A DNA stretch of 64,000 bases, from the NCBI GenBank assembly GCA_905221195.1, contig CAJNCF010000004.1:164810-228809 (forward strand), read 5' to 3'. Both the position numbers and the translations under genes were made by a program. Of this stretch, positions 49,059 through 58,374 are shown in pieces. The number at the start of each line of letters is the position of its first letter. Positions within the stretch are counted from its first letter, which is position 1. This stretch comes from a bacterium. GTDB taxonomy: Bacteria > Bacillota > Bacilli > Lactobacillales > Streptococcaceae. The notes under the pieces are model-generated. The model was not told the DNA's origin and did no database searches. It saw only the letters and a list, made by a program, of their open reading frames with translations.

Positions 49059-49645
49059 TTTTCTTCATTCTCCTTATTGATTTCAGGCGCAAAATAATGT
49101 TTACGGCAAACCGAGATATAGGTTTCATTTCCACCGATTTGGATCTGCTCACCATCATAAACGGGCAATCCATCCTGAGTACGCAACACCATGGTCGCCT
49201 TTTTCTTACAGTACTGACAAATGGTCTTGATTTCGTCGATCTTGTCTGCTAAAAGCAAGAGATATTTGGAACCTTCGAACAGTTCATTACGAAAGTCATT
49301 TTTCAAGCCAAAAGCCATGACAGGTATGTCTAACTCATCAACAACACGAGCTAGATTGTAAACATGGTGACGCTTGAGAAACTGGGCTTCATCGACCAAA
49401 ACACAGTAAGGCTTTTCTGGTAAGTCTCGGATATAGCCAAAGATATCCGTCGTTTCCTCAATCGCAAGGGCAGGGCGTTTCATGCCAATTCGACTCGACA
49501 CATAGCCAACACCGTCACGCGTATCCAGAGCCGAGGTCATAATGACAACACCTTTTCCTTGCTCCTCATAGTTATAGGCCACCTTGAGAATCTCAATGGT
49601 TTTACCAGAGTTCATGGTCCCATAACGATAATACAACTGTGCCAT
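49055..49645 (-). CDS. tdk: Thymidine kinase
   Basis: This 196-aa type II thymidine kinase has the P-loop YGTMNSGKT near the N-terminus, [11 protein letters not shown], and a zinc site (CQYCKKK plus CRKH). It salvages thymidine to dTMP. It is the first gene of the tdk-prfA-prmC-tsaC-like-GNAT-glyA-ndpA-pmp23 run and has an extended -10 (TGATATACT) about 43 nt upstream. Confidence 0.97.
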   Translation of the reverse strand: MAQLYYRYGTMNSGKTIEILKVAYNYEEQGKGVVIMTSALDTRDGVGYVSSRIGMKRPALAIEETTDIFGYIRDLPEKPYCVLVDEAQFLKRHHVYNLARVVDELDIPVMAFGLKNDFRNELFEGSKYLLLLADKIDEIKTICQYCKKKATMVLRTQDGLPVYDGEQIQIGGNETYISVCRKHYFAPEINKENEEK

Positions 49646-49687
49646 GTTTCTTGCTTCACGTCCATTTCTAAATTTTTGCTACATTCT

Positions 49688-49696
49688 AGTATATCA
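49688..49696 (-). promoter_or_regulatory. Extended -10 promoter of the tdk operon
   Basis: The minus strand reads TGATATACT, hexamer 49688-49693. It is divergent from the tautomerase gene. Confidence 0.55.
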
Positions 49697-49768
49697 TAAT
49701 TTTCTTAAGCTTTAAACGGCAAAATGTGGTAAAATAGAAGAAATCAAAAACTAGTGGAGGAAGCTATT

Positions 49769-49951
49769 ATGCCATTTGTACGCATCGATTTATTTGAAGG
49801 ACGCACGCTCGAGCAAAAGAAAGCTCTAGCTAAGGAAGTAACGGAAGCTGTTGTCCGTAACACTGGAGCCCCTCAATCTGCTGTCCATGTCATCATCAAC
49901 GACATGCCAGAAGGAACTTATTTCCCACAAGGGGAAATGCGCACCAAATAA
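49769..49951 (+). CDS. 4-oxalocrotonate tautomerase-family protein
   Basis: This 60-aa protein starts with the catalytic proline (MPFVRIDLFEGRT) after removal of Met, and has the arginine-rich region and the terminal PQGEMRTK of the 4-OT family. GGAGGA lies about 7 nt before the ATG; an upstream GTG in frame is ignored. Physiological substrate in streptococci is unknown. It is followed by a strong terminator. Confidence 0.88.
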   Translation: MPFVRIDLFEGRTLEQKKALAKEVTEAVVRNTGAPQSAVHVIINDMPEGTYFPQGEMRTK

Positions 49952-49954
49952 GCT

Positions 49955-49983
49955 AGCTTAAGCAGAAATGCTTAGGCTTTTTC
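49955..49983 (+). terminator. Terminator of the tautomerase gene
   Basis: AGCTTAAGC and GCTTAGGCT form a 9-bp stem (one GU pair) with a 6-nt loop, followed by TTTTTC. Confidence 0.8.
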
Positions 49984-50086
49984 AATCTCCAAGTAGCATC
50001 CATTGAAGAAATAGTCTAAATTTGTTACAATTTGAAAAGAGAATTGGAATATCCCAATAAAAGAGCTATTAATTAAAGGAAACATT

Positions 50087-51460
50087 ATGATTACACGTGA
50101 ATTTGATACCATCGCTGCTATCTCTACTCCACTAGGCGAAGGAGCTATTGGTATTGTCCGCTTGAGCGGAACAGAAAGTTTTGCCATTGCGCAAAAGATT
50201 TTTAAAGGAAAAGACTTGAATCAGGTTGCTAGCCACACGCTTAACTATGGCCACATCGTTGACCCTCAAACTGGTAAGGTCATGGACGAGGTTATGGTTG
50301 GGGCCATGAAATCTCCAAAGACCTTTACTCGTGAGGATATTATCGAGATTAACACCCACGGTGGGATTGCGGTAACCAATGAAATTCTCCAGCTAGCTAT
50401 CCGTGAAGGAGCTCGATTGGCAGAACCTGGTGAATTTACAAAACGTGCCTTCCTAAACGGTCGTGTGGACTTGACACAGGCTGAGGCTGTGATGGATATC
50501 ATCCGTGCCAAGACAGACAAGGCTATGAACATTGCTGTCAAACAACTAGATGGTTCCCTTTCTGATCTAATCAATAATACCCGTCAAGAAATCCTCAATA
50601 CACTTGCCCAAGTCGAGGTTAATATTGATTATCCTGAGTATGACGATGTTGAGGAAGTTACTACTGCTGTTGTCCGTGAAAAAACTATGGAGTTTGAGCA
50701 ATTATTAACCAATCTGCTTCGAACAGCACGTCGTGGCAAAATCCTTCGTGAGGGAATTTCAACTGCTATCATCGGCCGTCCCAACGTTGGAAAATCCAGC
50801 CTGCTCAACAACCTCTTGCGTGAAGACAAGGCCATCGTAACCGACATCGCCGGTACCACCCGTGATGTCATCGAAGAATACGTCAACATCAATGGAATAC
50901 CTCTCAAATTGATTGATACAGCCGGTATTCGTGAAACAGATGACATTGTAGAACAAATCGGTGTCGAGCGCTCGAAAAAAGCCCTCAAAGAAGCTGACTT
51001 AGTGCTACTAGTGTTAAATGCCAGTGAATCACTGACCGCCCAAGATCGTCAACTCTTAGAAGTCAGCCAAGATACTAATCGCATTATTCTGCTTAACAAA
51101 ACAGACCTGCCTGAAGCGATTGAAACTTCGGAACTTCCTGAAGATGTCATCCGTATTTCAGTTCTTAAAAATCAAAATATCGATAAGATTGAAGAGAAAA
51201 TCAACAACCTCTTCTTTGAAAATGCTGGTTTGGTTGAGCAAGATGCAACCTACCTATCAAATGCCCGTCATATTTCCTTGATTGAAAAAGCAGTCGAAAG
51301 CTTACAGGCTGTTAATGAAGGGCTGGAACTAGGTATGCCAGTTGACTTGCTTCAAGTTGACTTGACCCGTACTTGGGAAATCCTCGGAGAAATCACAGGG
51401 GATGCTGCTCCAGATGAACTCATTACCCAACTCTTTAGCCAATTCTGTTTAGGAAAATAA
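50087..51460 (+). CDS. mnmE: tRNA modification GTPase MnmE
   Basis: MnmE (TrmE), with MnmG, makes 5-carboxymethylaminomethyl modifications at tRNA wobble uridine 34. The 457-aa protein has an N-terminal folate-binding domain, a G domain with [24 protein letters not shown] and NKTD, and ends in the catalytic FCLGK. AAAGGAAAC precedes the ATG. Complete. Confidence 0.98.
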   Translation: MITREFDTIAAISTPLGEGAIGIVRLSGTESFAIAQKIFKGKDLNQVASHTLNYGHIVDPQTGKVMDEVMVGAMKSPKTFTREDIIEINTHGGIAVTNEILQLAIREGARLAEPGEFTKRAFLNGRVDLTQAEAVMDIIRAKTDKAMNIAVKQLDGSLSDLINNTRQEILNTLAQVEVNIDYPEYDDVEEVTTAVVREKTMEFEQLLTNLLRTARRGKILREGISTAIIGRPNVGKSSLLNNLLREDKAIVTDIAGTTRDVIEEYVNINGIPLKLIDTAGIRETDDIVEQIGVERSKKALKEADLVLLVLNASESLTAQDRQLLEVSQDTNRIILLNKTDLPEAIETSELPEDVIRISVLKNQNIDKIEEKINNLFFENAGLVEQDATYLSNARHISLIEKAVESLQAVNEGLELGMPVDLLQVDLTRTWEILGEITGDAAPDELITQLFSQFCLGK

Positions 51461-51462
51461 GA

Positions 51463-51495
51463 AAAATCCATGATCATTCTTGCGGTCATGGATTT
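51463..51495. terminator. Bidirectional terminator between mnmE and dapA
   Basis: AAAATCCATGA and TCATGGATTTT form an 11-bp stem with a 12-nt loop. T runs are present on both sides, serving the convergent genes. Confidence 0.8.
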
Positions 51496-51506
51496 TATAG
51501 TCTTAA

Positions 51507-52442
51507 TTAATAATCTGGTCTTAAAACACCTGTTACAGTTGCCTTAGTTGCTTCGTAGTCGCCATCTACAACAACCTTGATAATGCGTTTGGCATCTTCT
51601 TCTGGTGCTGGAACAAGAGGTAGACGAGTTGGTCCAGCTTCAAATCCCATGTAGTTCAGAACTGCCTTAACAGGAGCAGGACTTGGATAAGAGAAGAGGG
51701 CATTGACTTTAGGAATGAATTTACGCTGAATAGCTGCAGCTTTCTTCATATCGCTTTCTGCAATGGCAGTAAACATCTCATGCATTTCATCCCCATTTGT
51801 ATGAGATGCAACAGAAATAACCCCATCTGCACCAAGGTTCATGGCATGAAAAGCATCACCATCCTCACCAGTATAGACCAAGAACTCTTCTGGCTTATGC
51901 TCAATCAAGTAAGCCATATTAGCTAAGCTAGTACATTCTTTAACACCGATGATATTTGGATGGTCAGCTAAACGAAGCATGGTTTCTGGAGTCAATTCGA
52001 CAACCACACGCCCTGGAATGTTATAGATAATAATTGGTAGGTCAGAAGCATCTGCAATAGCTTTAAAGTGCTGGTACATCCCTTCTTGAGAAGGCTTGTT
52101 GTAGTAAGGTACAATAGCAAGTCCAGCAGCAAAGCCGCCAAATTCCGCTACTTCTTTGACAAACTCGATCGAGTCACGAGTATCATTTGTCCCTACACCC
52201 GCAATCAAAGGAACACGTCCATTAACAATCTTTTGTACAGCTGCAAAGAGTTCTAACTCTTCATCGTGGGTCAAGGTTGGACTCTCTGCAGTCGTTCCAG
52301 CTAGGAGAATGCCATCTGTGTGATGGGCCAATAAATGCTCAATCAAGGCTGGAATGGCATCAAAGTTGATAGAACCATCCTCGTGAAAAGGAGTAATGAA
52401 GGCCGTGATGATTTTACACTCTTTTAAATCTTGATAAGACAT
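51507..52442 (-). CDS. dapA: 4-hydroxy-tetrahydrodipicolinate synthase
   Basis: DapA condenses pyruvate and aspartate semialdehyde in lysine/diaminopimelate synthesis. The 311-aa protein has GTTAESPTL, the catalytic tyrosine in IIYNIPGR, and the Schiff-base lysine in IIGVKECTS. The ATG at 52442 is chosen because AGAGGTG lies 6-8 nt upstream; a GTG three codons earlier overlaps that site. It lies 56 nt after asd and uses the Asd product. Confidence 0.97.
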   Translation of the reverse strand: MSYQDLKECKIITAFITPFHEDGSINFDAIPALIEHLLAHHTDGILLAGTTAESPTLTHDEELELFAAVQKIVNGRVPLIAGVGTNDTRDSIEFVKEVAEFGGFAAGLAIVPYYNKPSQEGMYQHFKAIADASDLPIIIYNIPGRVVVELTPETMLRLADHPNIIGVKECTSLANMAYLIEHKPEEFLVYTGEDGDAFHAMNLGADGVISVASHTNGDEMHEMFTAIAESDMKKAAAIQRKFIPKVNALFSYPSPAPVKAVLNYMGFEAGPTRLPLVPAPEEDAKRIIKVVVDGDYEATKATVTGVLRPDY

Positions 52443-52465
52443 GAGAAACACCTCTCTATTTCAAA

Positions 52466-52487
52466 GAAGGAGTTCATCTGAACTCCT
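52466..52487 (-). terminator. Hairpin between asd and dapA (weak terminator)
   Basis: GGAGTTCA and TGAACTCC form an 8-bp stem with a 2-nt centre. The following tract on the minus strand is TTCTTTG, so termination would be partial and dapA may be read through from asd. Confidence 0.45.
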
Positions 52488-52498
52488 AAACGATATGA

Positions 52499-53575
52499 CT
52501 ATTTTAATTCAAATTTCAATTCAGCTGTTGGACGAACCAATCCACGTTCATGAAGAGTTTCTGCAATCTGAACTGAGTTCCAAGCAGCACCTTTGAGAAG
52601 GTTATCTGAAACAACCCACATGTGAATTCCTTTTTCAGCATCCAAGTCTTTACGGATACGACCAACAAAGGTATCACGTGAACCAACTGCATTGATGGCT
52701 TGCGGATAGATTTGATGAGCTACATCATCTTCAAGAACAGCACCTGGGAAGGCCGCAATAGCTGCTTTTACTTCTTCGATTGGAGCCACTTCTTTTGTTT
52801 CGATGTAAACAGACTCAGAGTGAGCTGACAAGACTGGAATACGCACACATGTTGCAGATACTGCAATGCTGTCATCTTCCATGATTTTCTTAGTTTCCTT
52901 AGTCATCTTCATCTCTTCGTAAGTGTAATCATTGTCAGTGAAGACATCGATTTGTGGAAGAGCGTTAAAGGCGATAGGATAATGTTTCTTGTCACCGCCT
53001 GAAGGCAAGATTTCCGCATGCAAATCACGTGGTTTCACACCATCATTCAAGACTTCACGAAGTTCACGTTGTGTTTCAAGAATCGCACCCATACCAGCAC
53101 CAGAGACTGCTTGGTAAGTTGAAACGATGATACGGTCCAAGCCCCATTTTTGGCGAACTGGCTCAAGAGCCACCATCATTTGGATTGTTGAACAGTTAGG
53201 GCAAGCAATAATCCCATTGTGGGCATCAAGTGCGTGAGCATTTACTTCTGGAACAACCAATGGTACGTCTGGATTTTGACGGAAATAAGATGTGTTATCA
53301 ACCACTACCGCTCCAGCTTTAACTGCGTATGGTGCATACTTAGCTGATGTAGAACCACCTGCTGAAAAGAGAGCAATGTCAACTCCTTCAAAAGCTGTTT
53401 CAGTCGTTTCTTCAATTGTAATATCTTGATCTTTAAATTTCAAAGTCTTGCCTGCTGAACGAGCAGAAGCAAGTAAACGAATTTTATCGATTGGAAGTGT
53501 TGATTCTTCCAACATTTTTATCATCTGAGCACCGACAGCACCTGTCGCGCCAACTACAGCAACTGTATATCCCAT
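52499..53575 (-). CDS. asd: Aspartate-semialdehyde dehydrogenase
   Basis: Asd makes aspartate semialdehyde for lysine, threonine and methionine synthesis, and here also for carboxyspermidine synthase. The 358-aa protein has the NADP site VVGATGAVG and the catalytic cysteine in [10 protein letters not shown]. It is preceded by the asd RNA leader with its own promoter and terminator. Confidence 0.97.
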   Translation of the reverse strand: MGYTVAVVGATGAVGAQMIKMLEESTLPIDKIRLLASARSAGKTLKFKDQDITIEETTETAFEGVDIALFSAGGSTSAKYAPYAVKAGAVVVDNTSYFRQNPDVPLVVPEVNAHALDAHNGIIACPNCSTIQMMVALEPVRQKWGLDRIIVSTYQAVSGAGMGAILETQRELREVLNDGVKPRDLHAEILPSGGDKKHYPIAFNALPQIDVFTDNDYTYEEMKMTKETKKIMEDDSIAVSATCVRIPVLSAHSESVYIETKEVAPIEEVKAAIAAFPGAVLEDDVAHQIYPQAINAVGSRDTFVGRIRKDLDAEKGIHMWVVSDNLLKGAAWNSVQIAETLHERGLVRPTAELKFELK

Positions 53576-53683
53576 AAATAACCTCTTTTGGAATTTTCTA
53601 AAAATTTCTATAATAGATGTATTATACTACTTTTTCCATGAATTGCAAAGCTTTTTCATCATTTTTTGGAAAATAAAAATCCC

Positions 53684-53816
53684 CAGTCGCTAGACTAAGG
53701 ACTAAGAGGCATCTTCATGTGATGAGCAGGTTCACACAACTCATCAAGGTCCGCTCCTGCGTTATGACCTCCTTATGCTCAATAGTAGTCCAAAGACTAC
53801 CTATCGACTCATCGCA
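53684..53816 (-). ncRNA. asd RNA motif (leader of asd)
   Basis: The region upstream of asd in lactic acid bacteria carries a known conserved structured RNA, the asd motif. Here a roughly 130-nt transcript is predicted from the promoter at 53823-53851. It contains the hairpin GGTAGTCTTTGGACTACT, the segment AGGAGGTCATAACGCAGGAG, and a closing terminator (CCTTAGTC-TAGC-GACTGGGG followed by ATTTTTATTTT). Identification rests on position, size and hairpin layout. The ligand, if any, is unknown; it may act as an sRNA. Confidence 0.75.
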
Positions 53817-53822
53817 TCTATT

Positions 53823-53851
53823 ATTCTACTAAAGATAATGACTTTTGTCAA
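53823..53851 (-). promoter_or_regulatory. Promoter of the asd RNA/asd transcript
   Basis: On the minus strand TTGACA (53846-53851) and TAGAAT (53823-53828) are exactly 17 nt apart. A BOX repeat ends 17 bp upstream of the -35. Confidence 0.85.
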
Positions 53852-53867
53852 CATACGAAACTCTTTA

Positions 53868-54016
53868 TACTCTTCGAAAATCTCTTCAAACTACGTCAGC
53901 GTCGCCTTATCATATATGTGTGACTGACTTCGACAGTCTTATCTACAACCTCAAAGCAGTCCTTTGAGCAGCCTGCGGCTGGCTTCCTAATTTGCTCTTT
54001 GATTTTCATTGAGTAT
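53868..54016 (+). repeat. BOX element (boxA-boxB-boxC)
   Basis: This second copy, about 149 bp, starts TACTCTTCGAAAATCTCTTC, contains CGTCAGCGTCGCCTTATCAT (boxA, close to the typing-primer site), one boxB, and ends in TTTTCATTGAGTAT (boxC). It lies between the asd promoter and tRNA-Thr. Confidence 0.92.
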
Positions 54017-54025
54017 TAGTTTTAT

Positions 54026-54085
54026 TTACACAGGTGTATAAGAAATATCTTTGAAAAATTTAGGGCAGATTTGGAGCAGACATAA
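54026..54085 (+). pseudogene. Possible remnant of an integrase C-terminus beside tRNA-Thr
   Basis: The plus strand encodes a short open segment ending NIFEKFRADLEQT and TAA, which resembles the last residues of streptococcal phage/ICE tyrosine integrases. No start or upstream domain remains, since a BOX element ends 10 bp before it. It faces the 3' end of the tRNA-Thr gene, a standard integration target. The match is short and from memory. Confidence 0.3.
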
Positions 54086-54114
54086 CAAAAACCCTTGTAT
54101 ATCAAGGGCTTTTC
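54086..54114 (-). terminator. Terminator of the tRNA-Thr transcript
   Basis: On the minus strand CCCTTG and CAAGGG form a stem with a 5-nt loop, followed by TTTTTG. It lies just past the tRNA 3' end. Confidence 0.7.
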
Positions 54115-54125
54115 TGTCTTTTTAA

Positions 54126-54198
54126 TGCTAATTGCCGGGATTGAACCGGCGACCTCATCCTTACCATGGATGCGCTCTGCCAACTGAGCTAAATCAGC
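54126..54198 (-). tRNA. tRNA-Thr (anticodon GGT)
   Basis: A 73-nt cloverleaf on the minus strand: acceptor GCTGATT pairs with AATTAGC, D-arm GCTC...GAGC, anticodon stem CATCC/GGATG around loop ATGGTAA (anticodon GGT, reads ACC/ACT), T-arm GCCGG-TTCAATC-CCGGC. The CCA end is not encoded. Confidence 0.95.
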
Positions 54199-54297
54199 TT
54201 ACTTGAAAAGTATACTACAGTTAGAAAATCTTGTCAAGTTTCCTTAGATATTTTCTATAAGAAAAAGCCAGGTAAGAGTTACCCAGCTTGTCTTCTT

Positions 54298-54807
54298 CTA
54301 TTTGCTTAAATCGATTCGACGACCAATTTTACCGATAATAATCGCTCCAATAATCAATGAGGCAAATTCACCGATTCCTGTTGTAAACCAAGTAAGGAAA
54401 AATGGTAATTGCGCTACAATATTCAACTCTGCAGCGATAGTAAACATGGAAATTGAAAAGAGGATTGAAAAGAAGAAATGATCTTTTCGAATTAATCCGT
54501 TAAAGAGGTAATCTTTACTGTATTTTGCAAAAAGCCAAACACCTAGACTGAGGAATACTAGGGTTGATCCGCCACCAACAAAGACATCTAGGAGTCCGAA
54601 GCTAAAGAAATTAGCAATCATACAACCGATGGTAACTCCAATGATGTACTTGGGATTGTAAAAAGCCATAAAGTTCATCATTTCTGAAATACGAAACTGA
54701 TAAGCACCATAGCTAATGGCATTTAGGGGCGGTGTGACAGTCAAAACGACATAGATAGCAGCAACGATTGCAATATCTGCTACGTCACGAATAGTTAATT
54801 TTTTCAT
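54298..54807 (-). CDS. queT: QueT-family queuosine precursor transporter (ECF S component)
   Basis: This 169-aa membrane protein (about five or six segments) is the substrate-binding component of an ECF transporter for a queuosine precursor. Signatures include IRDVADIAIVAAIYVVLTV and an ISEMMNFMAFYNPKY stretch conserved in COG4708. The start is ATG 54807, inside the riboswitch-controlled region; the longer frame reads through the riboswitch. The PreQ1-II element in front confirms the assignment. The energising EcfAAT module is elsewhere. Confidence 0.93.
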   Translation of the reverse strand: MKKLTIRDVADIAIVAAIYVVLTVTPPLNAISYGAYQFRISEMMNFMAFYNPKYIIGVTIGCMIANFFSFGLLDVFVGGGSTLVFLSLGVWLFAKYSKDYLFNGLIRKDHFFFSILFSISMFTIAAELNIVAQLPFFLTWFTTGIGEFASLIIGAIIIGKIGRRIDLSK

Positions 54808-54812
54808 CTTTT

Positions 54813-54868
54813 CTCCTTTGGCGGTTGTCCGCGTGTAATATGCTTGGTGAAAGAAGCTAAGCACCAAG
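54813..54868 (-). promoter_or_regulatory. PreQ1-II riboswitch
   Basis: On the minus strand CTTGGTGC pairs with CACCAAG around a pyrimidine-rich loop, followed by CATATTACACGCGGA, CAACCGC and AAAGGAG. This is the COG4708/PreQ1-II consensus from streptococci, in which ligand binding hides the AAAGGAG ribosome-binding site 6 nt before the queT ATG. Confidence 0.93.
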
Positions 54869-54890
54869 GGTTGATTCATTCAACCTTACT

Positions 54891-54899
54891 AGTATAGCA
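54891..54899 (-). promoter_or_regulatory. Extended -10 promoter of queT
   Basis: The minus strand reads TGCTATACT, 23 nt upstream of the riboswitch. Confidence 0.6.
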
Positions 54900-54914
54900 C
54901 AATAACTTGCTTTG

Positions 54915-54923
54915 TGCTATACT
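54915..54923 (+). promoter_or_regulatory. Extended -10 promoter of gtrA-like gene, leaderless spacing
   Basis: The plus strand reads TGCTATACT with the hexamer at 54918-54923. Seven nt downstream is the A of the ATG at 54930. It carries the same nonamer as the divergent queT promoter. Confidence 0.6.
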
Positions 54924-54929
54924 TAAAAC

Positions 54930-55373
54930 ATGGAAAAATGTATTCAAAAAATTTTTAACAATGAGATTTTTGCCTATTTCTTCTTTGGCTTTGCGACAAC
55001 TCTAGTTTCTATTCTCTCGCGATTAGTCATTTATCAGCTAACTCATAAAGAACTCCTCGCTACTGCTTTAGCAAATATTATCGGTATCCTCTTTGCCTTT
55101 ATCACAAATGATAGGATTGTATTTAAGCAAGCTAGGCAGAATTGGCCAAGACGTTTAGTGAAATTTATTCTTGCCCGCCTTTCTACTTTACTGTTAGACT
55201 TGTTTTTAACTTTTCTCTTTGTAACTCAGTTTCCTAATATTATTGGTCAGTTCGTAAATGGAAATCTTGATAAGATTAATAGTATTGAAACAGTTCTTGC
55301 ACAAGTCTTGATAATTATCCTCAATTACATTTTTAGTAAGGCTTTTATTTTTAAAAAAATAGAAAATTTTTGA
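54930..55373 (+). CDS. GtrA-family membrane protein
   Basis: This 147-aa protein has four hydrophobic segments (about residues 13-30, 40-58, 78-98 and 118-137), as in GtrA/DPMS flippase-like proteins linked to cell-surface polysaccharide assembly. IGILFAFITNDRIVF matches the conserved family core. No Shine-Dalgarno precedes the ATG; the -10 ends 6 nt upstream, so a leaderless message is predicted. Its lipid-linked sugar substrate is unknown. Confidence 0.85.
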   Translation: MEKCIQKIFNNEIFAYFFFGFATTLVSILSRLVIYQLTHKELLATALANIIGILFAFITNDRIVFKQARQNWPRRLVKFILARLSTLLLDLFLTFLFVTQFPNIIGQFVNGNLDKINSIETVLAQVLIIILNYIFSKAFIFKKIENF

Positions 55374-55445
55374 GCATATATCTTGCATGCTCTTCTTAAT
55401 TAATATATAATTAAGAGTAAAAATTTTTTGAAAGGGAAAATGAAA

Positions 55446-55826
55446 ATGTTAAAAGATCTTAAAGCATTTTTGCTTCGTGGTAATGTTGTTGACCTTGCTG
55501 TCGGTGTGATCATTGCCTCTGCCTTTGGTGCTATCGTTACTTCTTTTGTTAATGATATCATCACTCCACTTCTATTGAATCCAGCCTTGGAAGCTGCGAA
55601 AGTACAAAACATCGCTGAGCTTGCATGGAATGGTGTTACATATGGTAAATTCTTGAGTGCTATTATCAACTTCCTTGTTGTAGGTACTGTCCTCTTCTTT
55701 GTTATTAAAGCTATGGAAAAAGCTCAAAGCCTTACTAAGAAAGAAGAAGTTACAGAGGAAGCTCCAGCTGCTCCAACTGAGTTGGAAGTACTTCAAGAAA
55801 TCAAAGCTCTTCTTGAGAAAAAATAA
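55446..55826 (+). CDS. mscL: Large-conductance mechanosensitive channel
   Basis: MscL releases osmolytes under hypo-osmotic stress. The 126-aa protein has the conserved LKDLKAFLLRGNVVDLAVGVIIA start, two membrane segments (about 14-38 and 71-95) and a charged C-terminal helix LEVLQEIKALLEK. The second ATG (55446) is chosen since AAAGGG lies about 9 nt upstream; the first ATG is only 3 nt from that site. Confidence 0.96.
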   Translation: MLKDLKAFLLRGNVVDLAVGVIIASAFGAIVTSFVNDIITPLLLNPALEAAKVQNIAELAWNGVTYGKFLSAIINFLVVGTVLFFVIKAMEKAQSLTKKEEVTEEAPAAPTELEVLQEIKALLEKK

Positions 55827-55832
55827 TCGATT

Positions 55833-55866
55833 AAAAGGATCTAGCACAAAGCTAAATCCTTTTTCT
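55833..55866. terminator. Terminator between mscL and hemH
   Basis: AAAAGGAT...AGC pairs with GCT...ATCCTTTTT around a short loop. The T tract is on the plus side, and an A-rich 5' arm gives some function for the convergent hemH. Confidence 0.7.
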
Positions 55867-56961
55867 TTACTCTTTCGGTAACTTACCTGCTTTCTCAAGC
55901 ATTTTCTTGATAAGATAAGGCATCTTAACATTTTCACGACCTTTTTTCTCAATCAGTTTTTTCACAAATTCTGGCATTTGTAAATCTTGAGATTCGGCCA
56001 AAATGTTTTTCGTCTCATCTGAAGGAACTAATTCATCAAAGGTTTCTTCTTCTGGAAGAAATTCCTTAAACTCTTGATTTTCATTGGCTCTGACGGTATT
56101 GACCAAGGCATCAATCAAGCGAGAATCCGTATTTGGCATTGGTGGACGATGGTAGTTTACCCCAAATTCCTGACATAAGTCATAACATTCCACATCGTTA
56201 TCAAACAAGACTTCAATATGCTCGCTGATGAAGCTGATAGGAACAAAAATATAATGGTCTGGATGTTCTTTCTGTTCTCTGAGATACTCCAAAACATCTG
56301 GTTTAATCCATGGGATACCGATATCACTTTCACTTTGCCAAGTGTTAGTATATTGCTCCGAATTCAAACCTAGTTTTTCAGCGACTAGCTGGCTATTTTC
56401 GAAAATTTGGTCAATATATGGGTCACCAAAATCCAAGGCAAAAATGGGCACACTGTGGGCTGAAAAGATGACTTTAAAGCTATCCTGCTTTACTTCTTCT
56501 TTTAAAATCTTATCAATTTCATCTGCCCAATAGTTTAAGAGAGCTTCTTCTTGATACCAGTCCTTAATGACCAAAAATTGAATTTGTTTGCTTTCTAAAA
56601 ATTTCTCGTATCCCATGACAGAATAGAAAGAATAATGAGGCTCCAAAATCAAGCAAATACACTGTTCAATGCCGTCTGCTTCCATCTGACCAATCACATC
56701 TGGAATAAAGGGACTGGAAAACTTATTAGCAAAGTAGACACTGTATTCATTACCTAGCCTAGATTCAACCAAGGCAACCTCTTCACGGGTAATTTTTTGC
56801 AGAGGTGTGCCTCCAATTCGTACATAATTATCATAGAGAGTTTGAATCTCGTGGTCTTGAGGTCTCACTCCACGACGAATATTTGTGAAAAAATCAGCCA
56901 CACCTTCAAAGGTAATCTCTTCTGGCGAACCGAAAGTCATCATTAAAATTGCTTTTTTCAT
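55867..56961 (-). CDS. hemH: Ferrochelatase
   Basis: This 364-aa protein has HemH features: [20 protein letters not shown], the active-site histidine region [17 protein letters not shown], and a conserved acidic patch in [14 protein letters not shown]. Mitis-group streptococci lack a full heme pathway, so this enzyme stands alone; it may insert or remove iron from scavenged porphyrins, or have another iron-related role. No other porphyrin gene is in the window. Confidence 0.93.
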   Translation of the reverse strand: MKKAILMMTFGSPEEITFEGVADFFTNIRRGVRPQDHEIQTLYDNYVRIGGTPLQKITREEVALVESRLGNEYSVYFANKFSSPFIPDVIGQMEADGIEQCICLILEPHYSFYSVMGYEKFLESKQIQFLVIKDWYQEEALLNYWADEIDKILKEEVKQDSFKVIFSAHSVPIFALDFGDPYIDQIFENSQLVAEKLGLNSEQYTNTWQSESDIGIPWIKPDVLEYLREQKEHPDHYIFVPISFISEHIEVLFDNDVECYDLCQEFGVNYHRPPMPNTDSRLIDALVNTVRANENQEFKEFLPEEETFDELVPSDETKNILAESQDLQMPEFVKKLIEKKGRENVKMPYLIKKMLEKAGKLPKE

Positions 56962-57078
56962 AACTACTTCCTTGTGATGTTTTTATCAATTTTATTTTAT
57001 CATTTATCTACTAATAAGTAAACGCCAAGATAGTGACATTCTCACTCTTCTGTTTTTGTTTTTCTCTTCTTTCTATGA

Positions 57079-57084
57079 TACAAT
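57079..57084 (+). promoter_or_regulatory. -10 of pepT
   Basis: TACAAT preceded by TGA gives an extended -10. AAAGGAG follows before the pepT ATG at 57115. Confidence 0.5.
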
Positions 57085-57114
57085 GGAAAAAATGAATTCA
57101 AAAGGAGTTTTTTT

Positions 57115-58338
57115 ATGACTTACCCAAATCTCTTGGAACGTTTCTTAACCTACGTTAAGGTCAACACGCGCTCTGATGAACACTCTACTACTACTCCAAG
57201 TACGCAGAGTCAGGTTGATTTCGCAACCAATGTCCTGATTCCAGAAATGAAACGTGTTGGATTACAAAATGTTTATTATCTACCAAATGGTTTTGCGATT
57301 GGGACATTGCCAGCTAATGATCCGTCTTTAACACGTAAGATTGGCTTTATTTCCCACATGGATACTGCTGATTTTAATGCCGAAGGAATTAATCCACAGG
57401 TGATTGAAAACTACGATGGTGGTGTGATTGAACTAGGGAATTCTGGTTTCAAACTGGATCCAGCTGACTTTAAGAGTCTAGAGAAATATCCAGGACAAAC
57501 GCTCATCACAACAGATGGAACAACCTTACTAGGTGCTGATGACAAGTCTGGAATTGCTGAAATTATGACTGCCATTGAATATCTGACTGCTCATCCTGAA
57601 ATCAAACACTGTGAGATTCGTGTTGGTTTTGGTCCAGATGAGGAAATCGGTGTTGGTGCTAATAAATTTGATGCAGAAGATTTTGATGTGGATTTTGCCT
57701 ATACTGTAGATGGTGGCCCCCTAGGGGAACTTCAATACGAGACTTTTTCAGCAGCTGGGGCTGAATTGCATTTCCAAGGACGTAATGTCCACCCTGGTAC
57801 TGCCAAAGGGCAAATGGTCAACGCCCTACAGCTAGCAATTGATTTTCATAATCAACTTCCAGAGAATGACCGTCCTGAGTTGACAGAAGGTTACCAAGGT
57901 TTCTATCATCTTATGGATGTGACAGGTAGTGTTGAGGAGGCCCGTGCAAGCTACATTATTCGCGATTTTGAAAAAGATGCCTTTGAAGCGCGTAAAGCAA
58001 CTATGCAGTCTATCGTTGATAAGATGAATCAAGAACTTGGTAGTGACCGTGTCACTCTCAATTTGACAGATCAGTACTACAATATGAAAGAAGTCATTGA
58101 GAAAGATATGACGCCAATTACCATTGCCAAAGCTGTTATGGAAGACCTAGGAATCACGCCTATTATTGAACCAATCCGTGGTGGAACAGACGGCTCTAAA
58201 ATTTCTTTCATGGGAATCCCTACTCCAAATATCTTTGCTGGTGGGGAAAACATGCATGGACGTTTTGAATACGTCAGCCTTCAGACTATGGAACGTGCAG
58301 TTGATACCATCATTGGTATCGTCGCTTATAAAGACTAA
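57115..58338 (+). CDS. pepT: Peptidase T (tripeptide aminopeptidase)
   Basis: PepT is a cytoplasmic di-zinc M20 peptidase that releases the N-terminal residue of tripeptides. The 407-aa protein has metal ligands in [27 protein letters not shown] and VDGGPLGE, with the last histidine in [16 protein letters not shown] precedes the ATG. Complete. Confidence 0.97.
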   Translation: MTYPNLLERFLTYVKVNTRSDEHSTTTPSTQSQVDFATNVLIPEMKRVGLQNVYYLPNGFAIGTLPANDPSLTRKIGFISHMDTADFNAEGINPQVIENYDGGVIELGNSGFKLDPADFKSLEKYPGQTLITTDGTTLLGADDKSGIAEIMTAIEYLTAHPEIKHCEIRVGFGPDEEIGVGANKFDAEDFDVDFAYTVDGGPLGELQYETFSAAGAELHFQGRNVHPGTAKGQMVNALQLAIDFHNQLPENDRPELTEGYQGFYHLMDVTGSVEEARASYIIRDFEKDAFEARKATMQSIVDKMNQELGSDRVTLNLTDQYYNMKEVIEKDMTPITIAKAVMEDLGITPIIEPIRGGTDGSKISFMGIPTPNIFAGGENMHGRFEYVSLQTMERAVDTIIGIVAYKD

Positions 58339-58374
58339 AAAAGACGAGGTAGCTCAGCTACTTCGCCTTTCTTT
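58339..58374. terminator. Bidirectional terminator between pepT and phtE
   Basis: GACGAGGTAGC and GCTACTTCGCC form an 11-bp stem (one mismatch) with a 3-nt loop. T-rich on the plus side and, on the minus side, TCTTTTTT. Confidence 0.85.
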
